The notes under the pieces are model-generated. The model searched no databases. It was not told the origin of the DNA and saw nothing but the letters and a program-made list of their open reading frames with translations. Below are positions 33,851-42,787 of a stretch of 64,000 nt of DNA, one piece after another. Both the position numbers and the translations under genes were made by a program. Each line of letters opens with the position of its first letter. The first letter of the stretch is position 1. Source of the DNA: Leifsonia williamsii (GTDB lineage: Bacteria; Actinomycetota; Actinomycetes; Actinomycetales; Microbacteriaceae); assembly GCF_030433685.1 (NCBI RefSeq), contig NZ_JAROCF010000001.1, positions 1,116,001 to 1,180,000 of the forward strand, written 5' to 3'.

Positions 33851-33913
33851 GCACGCAATCGGACGGAAAGCCCGGTAGCCGATAACGGTTTCCTGGAAGT
33901 CTCGGCGGCGTGC
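33851..33913 (+). promoter_or_regulatory. Possible structured leader RNA of the surface-protein/RHS operon
   Basis: GCACGC (33851-33856) can pair with GCGTGC (33908-33913), enclosing a second stem ATCGG (33858-33862) with CCGAT (33878-33882 region). The inner loop reads ACGGAAAGCCCGGTAG, and a TTCC/GGAA pair lies at 33890-33898. The 3' arm of the outer stem contains the GTG start at 33910, so folding would hide the start codon. The GGACGGAAAGCC and GGTAGCCG blocks loosely recall parts of the c-di-GMP-I (GEMM) riboswitch consensus, but this was judged by eye only. Confidence 0.35.
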
Positions 33914-34611
33914 ATCAACCGTTCCGTGTGCCGTCGAGCTGGCGCTTTCTCTTGTCGTCTCTCGCGGCGCTGTCGCTCTCGCTGTCACTGGTGCCGTTCG
34001 CGCCGGGCTCTGCCGCGCAGGCCGCGCCCGCGGTGCACGAGGCGGTGCACGCAGCCGAATATCAACCGTGTCCGGCGACGGGGGATGTGGCCGCGTGCGA
34101 TGCCGATCATGACTCGATCCCGGATGTGGTCGAACGGGTTGTGACCGGTTCTGCGACGGGGGCGACCGGTCGGGAGGATCGGGACACCGACGGCATCCCC
34201 GATTGGGTGGAGGCCATGGCCTGCGGCACGACCGCGTGTGCGTCGCCGACGAGAGACGGTGTGGGGGACGGGATCCCGGACTACGCGCGTCAGATCGTCT
34301 GCGGGTCGGCGACGTGTTCGACGGGCAACGGGGACGTGAACGCGAACGAGGTGCCGAAGTGGGCGTCTGTGGTGATCTGCGGGACGGTGGCGTGCGCGAG
34401 CGGACACGAGGATTACGACCGGGACGGCATCAGCGATGCGATCGAGTTGGCGGCGTGTGTGACGCCAGGGGCGGACTTGGCGCATACGGGTTCCACGATC
34501 GCACTGTGGGCGATCACGTCGGCGGCCGCCGGTCTGATCGGTGCCGGTCTGGTACTGCGGCGCAGATGGCCGCTGCTTTCCGCCGCCCTTGACGCTCCGA
34601 CGACCGCCTGA
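33910..34611 (+). CDS. Surface protein with calcium-binding-like repeats and LAHTG sorting signal
   Basis: A 233-residue exported protein. The GTG start at 33910 is preceded by GGAAG. A signal peptide (FLLSSLAALSLSLSLVPFAP) is followed by four acidic repeats of the form D.D.DGIPDWVE (DADHDSIPDVVE; DRDTDGIPDWVE; GVGDGIPDYARQ; DYDRDGISDAIE), each near a Cys pair, as in thrombospondin-type calcium-binding repeats. The end is a sortase signal: LAHTGS, a hydrophobic span, then RRR. It is coupled to the RHS gene by a TGATG overlap, so both are probably exported together, perhaps with this protein anchoring the other. Confidence 0.75.
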   Translation: MHQPFRVPSSWRFLLSSLAALSLSLSLVPFAPGSAAQAAPAVHEAVHAAEYQPCPATGDVAACDADHDSIPDVVERVVTGSATGATGREDRDTDGIPDWVEAMACGTTACASPTRDGVGDGIPDYARQIVCGSATCSTGNGDVNANEVPKWASVVICGTVACASGHEDYDRDGISDAIELAACVTPGADLAHTGSTIALWAITSAAAGLIGAGLVLRRRWPLLSAALDAPTTA

Positions 34612-37600
34612 TGCGGCCGGGGACCATGCGGGGGCGCTTTTTCGACCCCGTGAACGCGCGCGGGCGCGCGACGCGGATCGTCCTGTCCGTGGTCGCAGCG
34701 GCGACACTCACAGCCGCCGGGACCGTCACCCCGGCGCAAGCGTCGCCGCAGGAGCTCGCGCGGCGAGTTGCCGCTGCGACGCTGGCGGAGGTGCGTGCGG
34801 CGGCTGCTGTGCAGAGCGCCCGGCTCGAAGCCGAGACCGAGGCCCCTGCGCCGACTGCGACCGGCAGGATCGATCCGGGCAAGAAGTCCACCGTGGACGC
34901 GGACGGTTTAGGCGTGTCGGCGACGTTCTCCGGCAACAAGGTCGATTCCGCCCTGGACGTGGCGGTGGGGGCCGCGCCGACTCAGGCGTTGCGGGCGGCG
35001 AAGGCGGAGCGGCCGGGCAGCGGGACGCCGGTGTCGGACCCGGTCCAGATCACTGCCACCGATCCCGACGGGAAGCAGGTGACGCAGTTCCCACCGAAAG
35101 CGGTCAACACCCGTGGTGGTGGCGACAAGGGCCCGGTCGTCTCCGACGTCGTGCCCGGTGTCAGCCTCGAGCTGAAGCCGGATCTGGCGCTGGTGGAGGC
35201 GAACCACCTGAACCCTGCGACGTTGCAGATCTACACCCGTGAGACCGCAGGGGAGCCGTGGACCGCGCTGCCGTCGTTCTATGACGCGAAGGCGGGCGTG
35301 GTGCGGGGGGAGTCCACGCATCTGTCGCAGTTCGTGGTGATCGGGATTCCGTTCCCGGTGCCGGCCCGTCCGGTTGTGGTGCTGGACCCCGACAATGACG
35401 AAGGCCACGCGTCCACGCCTGCCCCGCCGGTGACGGAGTGGGCGTACAACCAGGCGTTGGCGGCAGCGCTGAAGTCCCGGCTGGAGGCGGACTGTCTGGC
35501 GACGGTCGCGATCGCGAACACCGGCCCTGACACGATGCTCTCCCGGGCGACCCGGGCGGGGATCGCGGCAGCGCAGAATCCGACGATGACGGTGGGGATC
35601 GGGTTCAACACCAACCAGGGCACCGCGTGGGGATCGCCGTCGGATGGCGGGTCGCAGCTGTATTCCCGTGGCGGCGCCGCCGATGACGCGCTCTCGAACG
35701 CCCTGGTCGGGGTGCTGCCCAACTACACGGGCCGCCCGGCGGTGAACAAGGGCAACAACGGCAACTTCCCCGGAACGGATTTCGATGGCGTTCCCGGTGC
35801 GCTCACGCACCTGGAAGCGTTGTTCATGGACCACAACTACGACCGCCCGGTGATCGACAACGGCATGGGCTCGATCGCGGATGGTGTGCTCACGGGGCTC
35901 GGTGTCTATCTGCAGTCTCAGGGGTTCAGCTGCGTCGACCCGGCGACCGGGGGCTGGCCGACAGCGCCGTCGGCGGCGACCTTGGCGCGGTGGCGGCAAC
36001 TGGGTCACCAGAATCACCAGACCTATGGCGGCGAGCCATTCAGCTTCTCCACCGGGAATCTGGTCGAGGACGAGAAGCTGTTCAGCCTCCCCGGCCCCGG
36101 CGGCTCCAGCACCGAGGTGACGCTGACCTACAACAGCCAGGACGGTCGCCCGTCCCGGGTGGGGGCCGGCTGGTCGTTCGGGCTGGGGGCACGGGCGCAA
36201 CGCTTCATCGACGGCAGTGTGCTGGTCGAGCGCGGTGACGGCGCCTCGTTCGTGTTCACCTCCGACGGGCACGGCGGCTACGTCTCCGACCCCACCCTGC
36301 ATCAAACGCTGACCGAGGCCGGCGCGGGGAGGTTGACGCTGACCGACGTCTCAGGCGAGAGCTGGGTGTTCGACGCCGCCGACATCGACGGCATCGGGGA
36401 GCTCGTCTCGCACACCGACGCCACCGGCCACACCACCACCCTCGCCTACGGGCCGGCGGACCCGGATGTGAATCAGTTCGTCCCGCTGACCGGCATCACC
36501 GACAGCGCCGGGCAGACCATCGTCGTGCAGTCGGATGCGCAGGGCCGGGTGGTCGGATTCACCCGCCCCGGCGGCGACCATTGGAGTCTCTCGTACAACG
36601 CCGCAGGCGACCTGACCCAGATCGCCCTGCCGGACGGGCGCACCCACACCTTCACGTACGACGGCGCGCACCAGTTGCTGACCGGAACGGACGCGACCGG
36701 AACCACCTACCTGAAGAACGAGTACGACGCGGCCGGGCGGATCATCCACCAGTGGGATGCGGCCGGCGACGAACGCTCCCTCGACTACTCCACCGTGGGG
36801 CAGACGGCGTACACGGACAATCTCGGCCGCAGGAGCGTGTTCTTCTACGACACCGCATCCCGGATCACGAAGGTGCAGCACCCGGATGGCACCACCGCGA
36901 CCTTCCGCTTCGACGCCCAGAACAACGTCATCTCTTCCACGGATGAGAACGGGGCGAAAACGATCTACGGGTACGACTCGTTCGGCAACCTCACCGCCGT
37001 GACCGGCGCTGACGGGCTCGTGACGAAGTACACGTACACGCCGACCGGGCTGGTGGCGACCAAGACCGACACCGGCGGCCCGAAGGGTGCCGCGCGGACG
37101 TGGACGTACGACCACAACGATGCCGGCGCGATCACGGCCGTGCACCAACCGGACGGCACCGTGATCAGCAACAGCTACGACGGTGCAGGGAACCTGATCG
37201 CGGTCTCCCAGCCGTCCGGCGCGACCACCACGTGCAGCTACGACGCGCCCGGGAATCTGACCTCGGCCACCGACCCCGACGGCAACAAGACGACCTACAC
37301 GTACGACTCGGCGGGGCGGATGCTCACCCAGACCAGCCCGGCCGGGCACACCACCGCTTACGCCTGGGACTCCGGGGACCGGGTCGTCACCGCGACCAAC
37401 GCGGTCGGCGGCGTATTCGCCTACGGGTGGGAGCCGAACGACCACCTGGCATCGCTCACCGACCCCACCGGTGCGGTGACGACGTACACCTGGGATGCCC
37501 TGTTCCACCTCACCTCCACCACCTCTCCGACGGGTGGAGTGACGAAATACGGGTACACCGCTGAGGACGTCGTCGCCTCCACCACCGACCCGCTCGGCGC

Positions 37601-40600
37601 GGTCACCACCGACAGCACCGACTCCCGCGACCGCGTGGTGAAGACCGTCGACCCGAACGGCGGCGTGTGGACCGCCGGCTACGACGGCGTCGGCAACCTC
37701 ACCTCCACCACCTCTCCGACCGGTGCGAAGACCACCAATGCCTACGACAGCGACGGCCGCCTGCTCTCGAGCACCGGCCCGACCGGCGGGAAGACGGCGT
37801 ACACGTACGACTCGGTGGGGCGACTGACGAAGCAGACCGACCCCGATGGCGTGTCCACCTCCTACGCGTACGACGTGATGGACCGGGTGACCCGGATCAC
37901 CGACGGCCTCGGCAAGCACACCGACCTCGGCTACGACGTCGACGGCAACCTCACCAGTGTCACTGACCGGCAGGGCAACACCACCGGCTACCGCTACGAT
38001 GCGGCCGGGCACGTCACCTCGCAGACAAGCCCTCTCGGCGAGGTCACCTCCTACGGCTACGACCCGGACGGTAACGTCACCACCGTGACCGACCCGCTCG
38101 GCCGGGCGACCACGTACACCTACACGGCGCTGGGTCAGCTCGCCTCGACCACCGGCCCCGCAGGCAACCGCACCGCGTACACCTACGACGCGGCCGGGCG
38201 GACGCAGACGGTGACGGACCCGAACGGGCACACCACGTCGTTCGGCTACGACAAGGGCGGCAACCAGACGTCGGTGACCGACCCGACCGGCGCGATCACC
38301 GGCTACGGGTGGGACGCGGCCGGGCGGCAGACCTCGACGACGGACCCGGAAGGGCACCAGACCGTGTACGGGTACGACCCGGCCGGGCAGCTCGTGAAGG
38401 TCACCGAGGGGTACACGGCCGGCGCGAAGCCGGGACCGGATGTGAACGTGGTGTCTGAGTACGGGTACGACCCGGACGGGAACCTCACCTCCACGACCGA
38501 CCCCAACGGGCACACCACGACGTACGCTGTCGATCCGGCGGGGCAGACGACGAAGGAAGTGAACCCGGTCGGCAACACCACCGCGTGGGCGTACACCCCG
38601 GCCGGGCGGCTGGCGTCTACGACGAACGGCAACGGCCAGACCACCGCGTTCGGCTACGACAAGCGCGGTGACCTCACCCGCCAGAACCAGGCTGGCGCTG
38701 TGGCGTCGTACGAGTACAACGCGAACCAGCAGCTCATCGCGATGACCGACCCGACCGGAGTGTCGGGATGGACCTACGACAAGGACGGCCGCACCACCAC
38801 CCAGATCGACCAGCGGGGCGGGCACCTCGCCACCTCCTATGACAAGGCGTCTCAGGTCGCGGGGATGACCCTCCCCACCGGGGAGAAGCTGGCGTACACC
38901 TACGACACCGCCGGGAACCTCACCTCGCAGACCTCCCCGTGGGGGTCGCTGACGTACGGGTGGGATGGCGCGGCGAACCTCACCCGGATCGGCCGCTCCA
39001 GCGGGGTGACGACCAGCTATGGGTACGACGCGGACAACCGGGTGACCAGTGTGCTGCACCAGACTCCGGCCCCTGCTGGCGCTGCAGCTGCCGCTGCGAA
39101 GCGGGCGGGCTCGACTCCGGCCCCGGTTCCGTATGGCAAGAAGGCCGCCGCCGCCACGTGCACCACCGTCGCCGGATACCTCGGTGCCCGGACCGCGCCC
39201 GCGGGGGCTTCGAATCTGTGTAAGCATGCGGACGCCTACCTCGACGGTCGCACCCTGCCCACGCCGGCGAATCCGGTCGCGGATGGTGGGGCGTTGGGGT
39301 ACCAGTACGGCTACGACAAGGACGGCAACCTCATACAGGCGACCCGCACGATCAGCCCGCCCACGGTTCCGCACGCACCTTCCACGCCGACGTCGAAGCC
39401 GACCGCCGCGCAGACGTCGTACGCCTACGACGGCGTGGACCGGCTCTCGACCTCGACCACGAAGGCGGGGGAGAAGAACACCTACCGTTACGACCCCGCA
39501 GGAAACCGTGTCGGCTGGACCCGCACGGGCGCCAAAGATGGCAACTTCACCCAGACCGCGGCGTTCAACAACGCCGACCAGCTCACCAGCACGACCACGT
39601 CCGCTGCCGGCCGCGGTGTCGCGGCTGGAACCGCGACCTACTCCTACGACGGGGCCGGCCAACGCACCAACCAGTCCCTGGCCGGGGTGAGCACCGGGTA
39701 CGGGTACAACCCGGCCGGGCAGACCACCAGGGTCACGCGACCGGGCCTCACCACCACCTACAGTTACGACGGTCTCGGCCGCACCGCGGCCACCACCGAC
39801 GAGACCGCCTACGGGGCCGCCACCACTGCCAACACCTACGACGGTTCCGCTGTGGTGCAGACGAAGGACCAGCAGGGCACGAGCACGCTGATCCGGGACG
39901 CGGCGGGGTCGTTGGCTGAGCATGTCACCGCGACCGGCGACGCCACCTGGGACCTCCTGGATGGTCTCGGCTCCACGATCGCGGGGTCAAGGAACGCCTC
40001 CATCACCCAACTCGCGTCGTACGACGACTGGGGCGGCCAGAACTTCGACACGAGCGGGTGGAGTGCGCCGGAGGGATACACCGCGCACGCTCAGGATCCG
40101 ACCCAGAACCTCGTCCACACGTACGCGCGTTCGTACGATCCTGCTGCTGGGGCCTGGACGAGCCCGGACAGTTGGCGGGGGCTGCTCACACAGCCGAAGT
40201 CGCTGGCCCGGTACCGGTACGCGTTCGACAACCCCACCAGTTATCTGGATCCGGACGGGCACCGGTGCGCGGCCCGGTCGGGCGGCTCCGACGCGCTGCC
40301 CCTCGGCTGCGGCGCACCAGCAGTGCAGGCATACAACAACGTGAAAATGCCGCCACCGCCGGCGCCCTACATACCGGCCAAGAGAGTCACGCCGATTAAG
40401 CCCAAGCCCACGGGACCGACAGCGCAAGACTGCATCCAGCAACGCCACCTGGACAGCAACTACATCGTCCCGACAATGAAAATCGCCAGCTCCGGCAAGA
40501 AGACTTGCGGTGCCGGAATCGCGCCGACACTCTGCAATCGGTTGAAAGATCTGCCGACCAAGCCGGCCCGGGAATTCGGTCAGGTGGATGGCAAGAAGGC

Positions 40601-40811
40601 CCTTGAACTTTGGGCCGTGGTCTGGGACGGCGTGACTATCGTGGGCGAGGTTTACACAGGGAGTATCAGCGAACAAGACGTAGGCTCGTTCGGCAGTGAC
40701 CTATACGACTATCTGACCAAGAGCTACGCACCCGCGGTGATCGTCGCCCCGGGAAGAGACTCGGGGCAATGGACAATATGGGGACCGACTCCGCCGGGAG
40801 GCCTGTCGTGA
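34611..40811 (+). CDS. Sec-secreted YD-repeat (RHS-type) polymorphic toxin
   Basis: A 2066-residue protein. Residues 1-45 form a signal peptide (RIVLSVVAAATLTAAG), so export is by Sec, not type VI secretion. Residues ~254-442 resemble an Amidase_3 fold with altered metal ligands. Residues ~480-1880 hold dozens of YD repeats (TYDAAGR.., YGYDPDGNLTS..) interrupted by an Ala-rich insert near 1485-1560. The RHS core ends YAFDNPTSYLDPDGHR. The last ~182 residues are the variable C-terminus (LGCGAPAVQAYNNVKM to SGQWTIWGPTPPG), with no recognised toxin family. The next gene overlaps by 4 bp. G+C falls after the core, as expected of an exchangeable toxin tip. Confidence 0.9.
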   Translation: MRPGTMRGRFFDPVNARGRATRIVLSVVAAATLTAAGTVTPAQASPQELARRVAAATLAEVRAAAAVQSARLEAETEAPAPTATGRIDPGKKSTVDADGLGVSATFSGNKVDSALDVAVGAAPTQALRAAKAERPGSGTPVSDPVQITATDPDGKQVTQFPPKAVNTRGGGDKGPVVSDVVPGVSLELKPDLALVEANHLNPATLQIYTRETAGEPWTALPSFYDAKAGVVRGESTHLSQFVVIGIPFPVPARPVVVLDPDNDEGHASTPAPPVTEWAYNQALAAALKSRLEADCLATVAIANTGPDTMLSRATRAGIAAAQNPTMTVGIGFNTNQGTAWGSPSDGGSQLYSRGGAADDALSNALVGVLPNYTGRPAVNKGNNGNFPGTDFDGVPGALTHLEALFMDHNYDRPVIDNGMGSIADGVLTGLGVYLQSQGFSCVDPATGGWPTAPSAATLARWRQLGHQNHQTYGGEPFSFSTGNLVEDEKLFSLPGPGGSSTEVTLTYNSQDGRPSRVGAGWSFGLGARAQRFIDGSVLVERGDGASFVFTSDGHGGYVSDPTLHQTLTEAGAGRLTLTDVSGESWVFDAADIDGIGELVSHTDATGHTTTLAYGPADPDVNQFVPLTGITDSAGQTIVVQSDAQGRVVGFTRPGGDHWSLSYNAAGDLTQIALPDGRTHTFTYDGAHQLLTGTDATGTTYLKNEYDAAGRIIHQWDAAGDERSLDYSTVGQTAYTDNLGRRSVFFYDTASRITKVQHPDGTTATFRFDAQNNVISSTDENGAKTIYGYDSFGNLTAVTGADGLVTKYTYTPTGLVATKTDTGGPKGAARTWTYDHNDAGAITAVHQPDGTVISNSYDGAGNLIAVSQPSGATTTCSYDAPGNLTSATDPDGNKTTYTYDSAGRMLTQTSPAGHTTAYAWDSGDRVVTATNAVGGVFAYGWEPNDHLASLTDPTGAVTTYTWDALFHLTSTTSPTGGVTKYGYTAEDVVASTTDPLGAVTTDSTDSRDRVVKTVDPNGGVWTAGYDGVGNLTSTTSPTGAKTTNAYDSDGRLLSSTGPTGGKTAYTYDSVGRLTKQTDPDGVSTSYAYDVMDRVTRITDGLGKHTDLGYDVDGNLTSVTDRQGNTTGYRYDAAGHVTSQTSPLGEVTSYGYDPDGNVTTVTDPLGRATTYTYTALGQLASTTGPAGNRTAYTYDAAGRTQTVTDPNGHTTSFGYDKGGNQTSVTDPTGAITGYGWDAAGRQTSTTDPEGHQTVYGYDPAGQLVKVTEGYTAGAKPGPDVNVVSEYGYDPDGNLTSTTDPNGHTTTYAVDPAGQTTKEVNPVGNTTAWAYTPAGRLASTTNGNGQTTAFGYDKRGDLTRQNQAGAVASYEYNANQQLIAMTDPTGVSGWTYDKDGRTTTQIDQRGGHLATSYDKASQVAGMTLPTGEKLAYTYDTAGNLTSQTSPWGSLTYGWDGAANLTRIGRSSGVTTSYGYDADNRVTSVLHQTPAPAGAAAAAAKRAGSTPAPVPYGKKAAAATCTTVAGYLGARTAPAGASNLCKHADAYLDGRTLPTPANPVADGGALGYQYGYDKDGNLIQATRTISPPTVPHAPSTPTSKPTAAQTSYAYDGVDRLSTSTTKAGEKNTYRYDPAGNRVGWTRTGAKDGNFTQTAAFNNADQLTSTTTSAAGRGVAAGTATYSYDGAGQRTNQSLAGVSTGYGYNPAGQTTRVTRPGLTTTYSYDGLGRTAATTDETAYGAATTANTYDGSAVVQTKDQQGTSTLIRDAAGSLAEHVTATGDATWDLLDGLGSTIAGSRNASITQLASYDDWGGQNFDTSGWSAPEGYTAHAQDPTQNLVHTYARSYDPAAGAWTSPDSWRGLLTQPKSLARYRYAFDNPTSYLDPDGHRCAARSGGSDALPLGCGAPAVQAYNNVKMPPPPAPYIPAKRVTPIKPKPTGPTAQDCIQQRHLDSNYIVPTMKIASSGKKTCGAGIAPTLCNRLKDLPTKPAREFGQVDGKKALELWAVVWDGVTIVGEVYTGSISEQDVGSFGSDLYDYLTKSYAPAVIVAPGRDSGQWTIWGPTPPGGLS

Positions 40812-41257
40812 CTAATTCGACTTACCGATCCTCGCCTGCGCACAGGTCCATTTTCACGGCGCGGATCCTTTTGGTTGTCCTCGCGTCTTCCAACCTTGCG
40901 ATTGAGTGCTGGCTCCTGGCAATCAAGCCGTGGTCCAACGTGGTCAGAAGGTTCAATTCGACCATTGAGTTGCGGGGCCATTCGGTTCTAGCAGGGTTCG
41001 CTTACGTGCCAATTGTGCTGATTGTGTTTAGCGCTCTCGTCGCCATCGGCCTCTGGACTGTTATCCCGCTCATAGGCTCCCGGAAATTGATGAAGACGCG
41101 GTTCTGGCGTTGGGCATCAGTTGTTTTTTGTATTGCCTTTATTTTGTCGGCGATGGCAAGTCCACAGAGAATGGCGCTTAGCTTGCTTCCGATCACAGTC
41201 ACAGTCCTCGTCTGGGTGAGACCTCGGGGGTTAGAGAGAAATGAGCCACACGCATGA
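40808..41257 (+). CDS. Membrane protein, candidate immunity protein to the RHS toxin
   Basis: A 149-residue protein with four predicted spans (FTARILLVVLASSNLAIECW; VLAGFAYVPIVLIVFSALVA; WASVVFCIAFILSAMASPQ; LSLLPITVTVLVWV). The GTG start lies in the RHS stop (GTGA), a typical placement for an immunity gene. Its G+C is visibly lower than flanking genes, matching the variable tip. No family was recognised; the immunity role is inferred from position only. Confidence 0.55.
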   Translation: MTNSTYRSSPAHRSIFTARILLVVLASSNLAIECWLLAIKPWSNVVRRFNSTIELRGHSVLAGFAYVPIVLIVFSALVAIGLWTVIPLIGSRKLMKTRFWRWASVVFCIAFILSAMASPQRMALSLLPITVTVLVWVRPRGLERNEPHA

Positions 41258-41571
41258 TTTACGTCGCCGTAGTACTCGGGCTCTTTGCTGTTTTCGTGGG
41301 CGCTGTAATCTGGCGAATGGAAGTTCTGCGACGCCACGCCTCCTCACCCCTTGGGGTATGCGGAATCGTCTCGAATAAGCGCACTGCCCAGGAATCGGGG
41401 ACGATAGGGGGCGCGCCACTAGGCGGCATCTCTCTTCGCCCGCTTGCGGTGGTTCCTAAGAGCTTCGTGCTCACCATTGCCACAGAGGGCGGCGAGCGTC
41501 AGATAGTCGTCGACGAGGCGCTATTCTCCCGCGTCGAGATAGGTGACAGCTTCCCACCCTCGCCACGGTGA
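41254..41571 (+). CDS. Small membrane protein with soluble tail
   Basis: A 105-residue protein: one N-terminal span (VAVVLGLFAVFVGAVIW), then a soluble domain ending FVLTIATEGGERQIVVDEAL and VEIGDSF, which looks like a small beta domain found in several membrane-anchored actinobacterial proteins. ATGA overlap with the preceding gene places it in the RHS operon, possibly as part of a two-gene immunity unit. Confidence 0.5.
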   Translation: MIYVAVVLGLFAVFVGAVIWRMEVLRRHASSPLGVCGIVSNKRTAQESGTIGGAPLGGISLRPLAVVPKSFVLTIATEGGERQIVVDEALFSRVEIGDSFPPSPR

Positions 41572-41689
41572 CTATGTCGCGCATGCTGGAGGTGAGCGTC
41601 GCGTGACTCGTAAGCGAAGGACGCTTCCACTGCAAGAACCCGGTTGCGGCGCCGATGTCGTCACGCTATTGGCGTCGAGTTCGCGCCCC

Positions 41690-41810
41690 TGACGCTGCCC
41701 ATAGTGATAGCAGCTGTCTGGGATCGGGTTCGGGCCAGTATTGGATCTGGGTATTGGGGCCGGTGGCGTGGTTCGACAATCAGATGATGCACAGAGAAAG
41801 TCGGCTGTGA
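41690..41810 (+). pseudogene. Remnant of an alternative RHS C-terminus (cassette 1)
   Basis: One frame reads GSGQYWIWVLGPVAW and stops at 41810, directly before the next ATG (TGATG). It resembles the end of the intact RHS protein, DSGQWTIWGPTPPG. A neighbouring frame reads APLTLPIVIA, comparable with APAVIVAP of the RHS tail, so a frame change is needed to join them. This suggests a decayed paralogous toxin end. Confidence 0.4.
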
Positions 41811-42037
41811 TGACCGTACGAGCACTCCTCGTTTACGGGGCAGCAGCGTTGCTGATCGTGTGGGGTAGCCTCATGGTCTTCTTGGGGAGATGGCGGATGA
41901 AGTTCCGATATCGGGGACAGCCCTGGGGAGAGACTCCGCGAATGATGAGCGTTCGTGAAATGAGGAACTACGGACTTGGCGTCATCGCAATAGGTTTCAT
42001 GGCATTCGCTTGCGTCTGGGCCGGCCTCGTCAAATGA
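41810..42037 (+). CDS. Small two-span membrane protein, candidate orphan immunity protein
   Basis: A 75-residue protein: VRALLVYGAAALLIVWGSLM, a basic loop WRMKFRYRGQPWGETPRMMS, then YGLGVIAIGFMAFACVWAGL. The ATG overlaps the stop of the preceding toxin-tail remnant (TGATG). Low G+C relative to the chromosome. No family recognised. Confidence 0.5.
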   Translation: MTVRALLVYGAAALLIVWGSLMVFLGRWRMKFRYRGQPWGETPRMMSVREMRNYGLGVIAIGFMAFACVWAGLVK

Positions 42038-42173
42038 GCGCTCGCCCGGTCGATCGGCAAATGCGCCCGCCAAAATATCGAACGTTGACGCAAACAAGCG
42101 GTGCAAGCGCCAATGATTGCGAGGAGCAGCCGATGACCGAAGATCGCAGTTTGGACGACAGATTCGTCGCTGA

Positions 42174-42353
42174 GATGGACTCCTTCTCGGCTGCGGCGCA
42201 CCACCCGCGCAGGCACCGAGCAACGTGACAATGCCGTTGGGTCCATATTATTTCTATCCCTATGGCCCCATGAAGTTCTACAACTGGGCTGCAGGCGGAT
42301 ATGCGGATATCAGCCAGGAAATTATCTGGAACGAAACGGTTTACCTAAGATGA
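42174..42353 (+). pseudogene. Orphan RHS C-terminal fragment (cassette 2)
   Basis: A 59-codon open tail with no start: LGCGAPPAQAPSNVTMPLGP and then a Tyr-rich end. It aligns with the intact RHS tail LGCGAPAVQAYNNVKMPPPP. At DNA level, 42186-42203 is identical to 40302-40319, and the match extends imperfectly over 54 bp. It ends in an ATGA overlap with the next gene, exactly as an RHS tail does with its immunity gene. It lacks the RHS core, so it is an orphan tip left by recombination. Confidence 0.65.
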
Positions 42354-42775
42354 GTCCGCAAGGGTGGAGTCGAATCCGCACTATTTCGATCTTCCTGTTG
42401 GTGCCCGTCGTGCTCGCAGGAGTGCTGATAGGTTCGATTGTGTGGCTGAACCGATCAGTATCCGTTACAAGAGCGGAAGTCGTCGGTGTGTGGGAATCTT
42501 CCGGGACCGGGCCGAAGACCAAGATAGTGTTTGGTGAAGACGGAACCGCGGAGATCTTTGGCGGCCCGCTCCCGCCGACAGGGTTGCAGGGGGATGTTCA
42601 ATGGACGATTCTGCAGTCAGGGACTGAGACCCGCATTCTTCTCACCGATTCCGCGGAAGGTGGTCATCTCTATGCCGAGCCGCTGGGCTTCTCCACAGTG
42701 CTCGTGTCCTACCTCGGCGACCCGGATCAGCCTGGGATGCGTTTCGTCCTGTCGCGTGTGGACAATGGTGGCTAG
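42350..42775 (+). CDS. Membrane-anchored small protein, candidate orphan immunity protein
   Basis: A 141-residue protein with one N-terminal span (ISIFLLVPVVLAGVLIGSIV) and an extracellular domain (VVGVWESSGTGPKTKIVFGE ... WTILQSGTETRILL). The VVGVWESSGTG-type strand is like lipocalin/META-like small domains. The ATG overlaps the stop of the RHS fragment before it. Role inferred from position. Confidence 0.5.
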   Translation: MSPQGWSRIRTISIFLLVPVVLAGVLIGSIVWLNRSVSVTRAEVVGVWESSGTGPKTKIVFGEDGTAEIFGGPLPPTGLQGDVQWTILQSGTETRILLTDSAEGGHLYAEPLGFSTVLVSYLGDPDQPGMRFVLSRVDNGG

Positions 42776-42787
42776 ATGACACGTGTG

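Noticed and set aside
36000..39050. Regularly spaced repeats that might suggest a CRISPR array
   Set aside because: The repeats are imperfect, in frame, and encode the TYD...G.L motif of an RHS protein.
36351..39923. A 1190-codon minus-strand frame opposite the RHS gene
   Set aside because: Its repeats only mirror the YD repeats of the RHS coding strand; no domain or ribosome site supports it.
34611..40811. Type VI secretion-linked RHS effector
   Set aside because: The protein starts with a Sec signal peptide, has no PAAR domain, and no T6SS genes are present; the host appears Gram-positive.
42034..42228. A 64-codon frame overlapping the second orphan tail
   Set aside because: It conflicts with the tail frame that has DNA homology to the RHS gene; its product is not protein-like, though a short decayed gene cannot be excluded.
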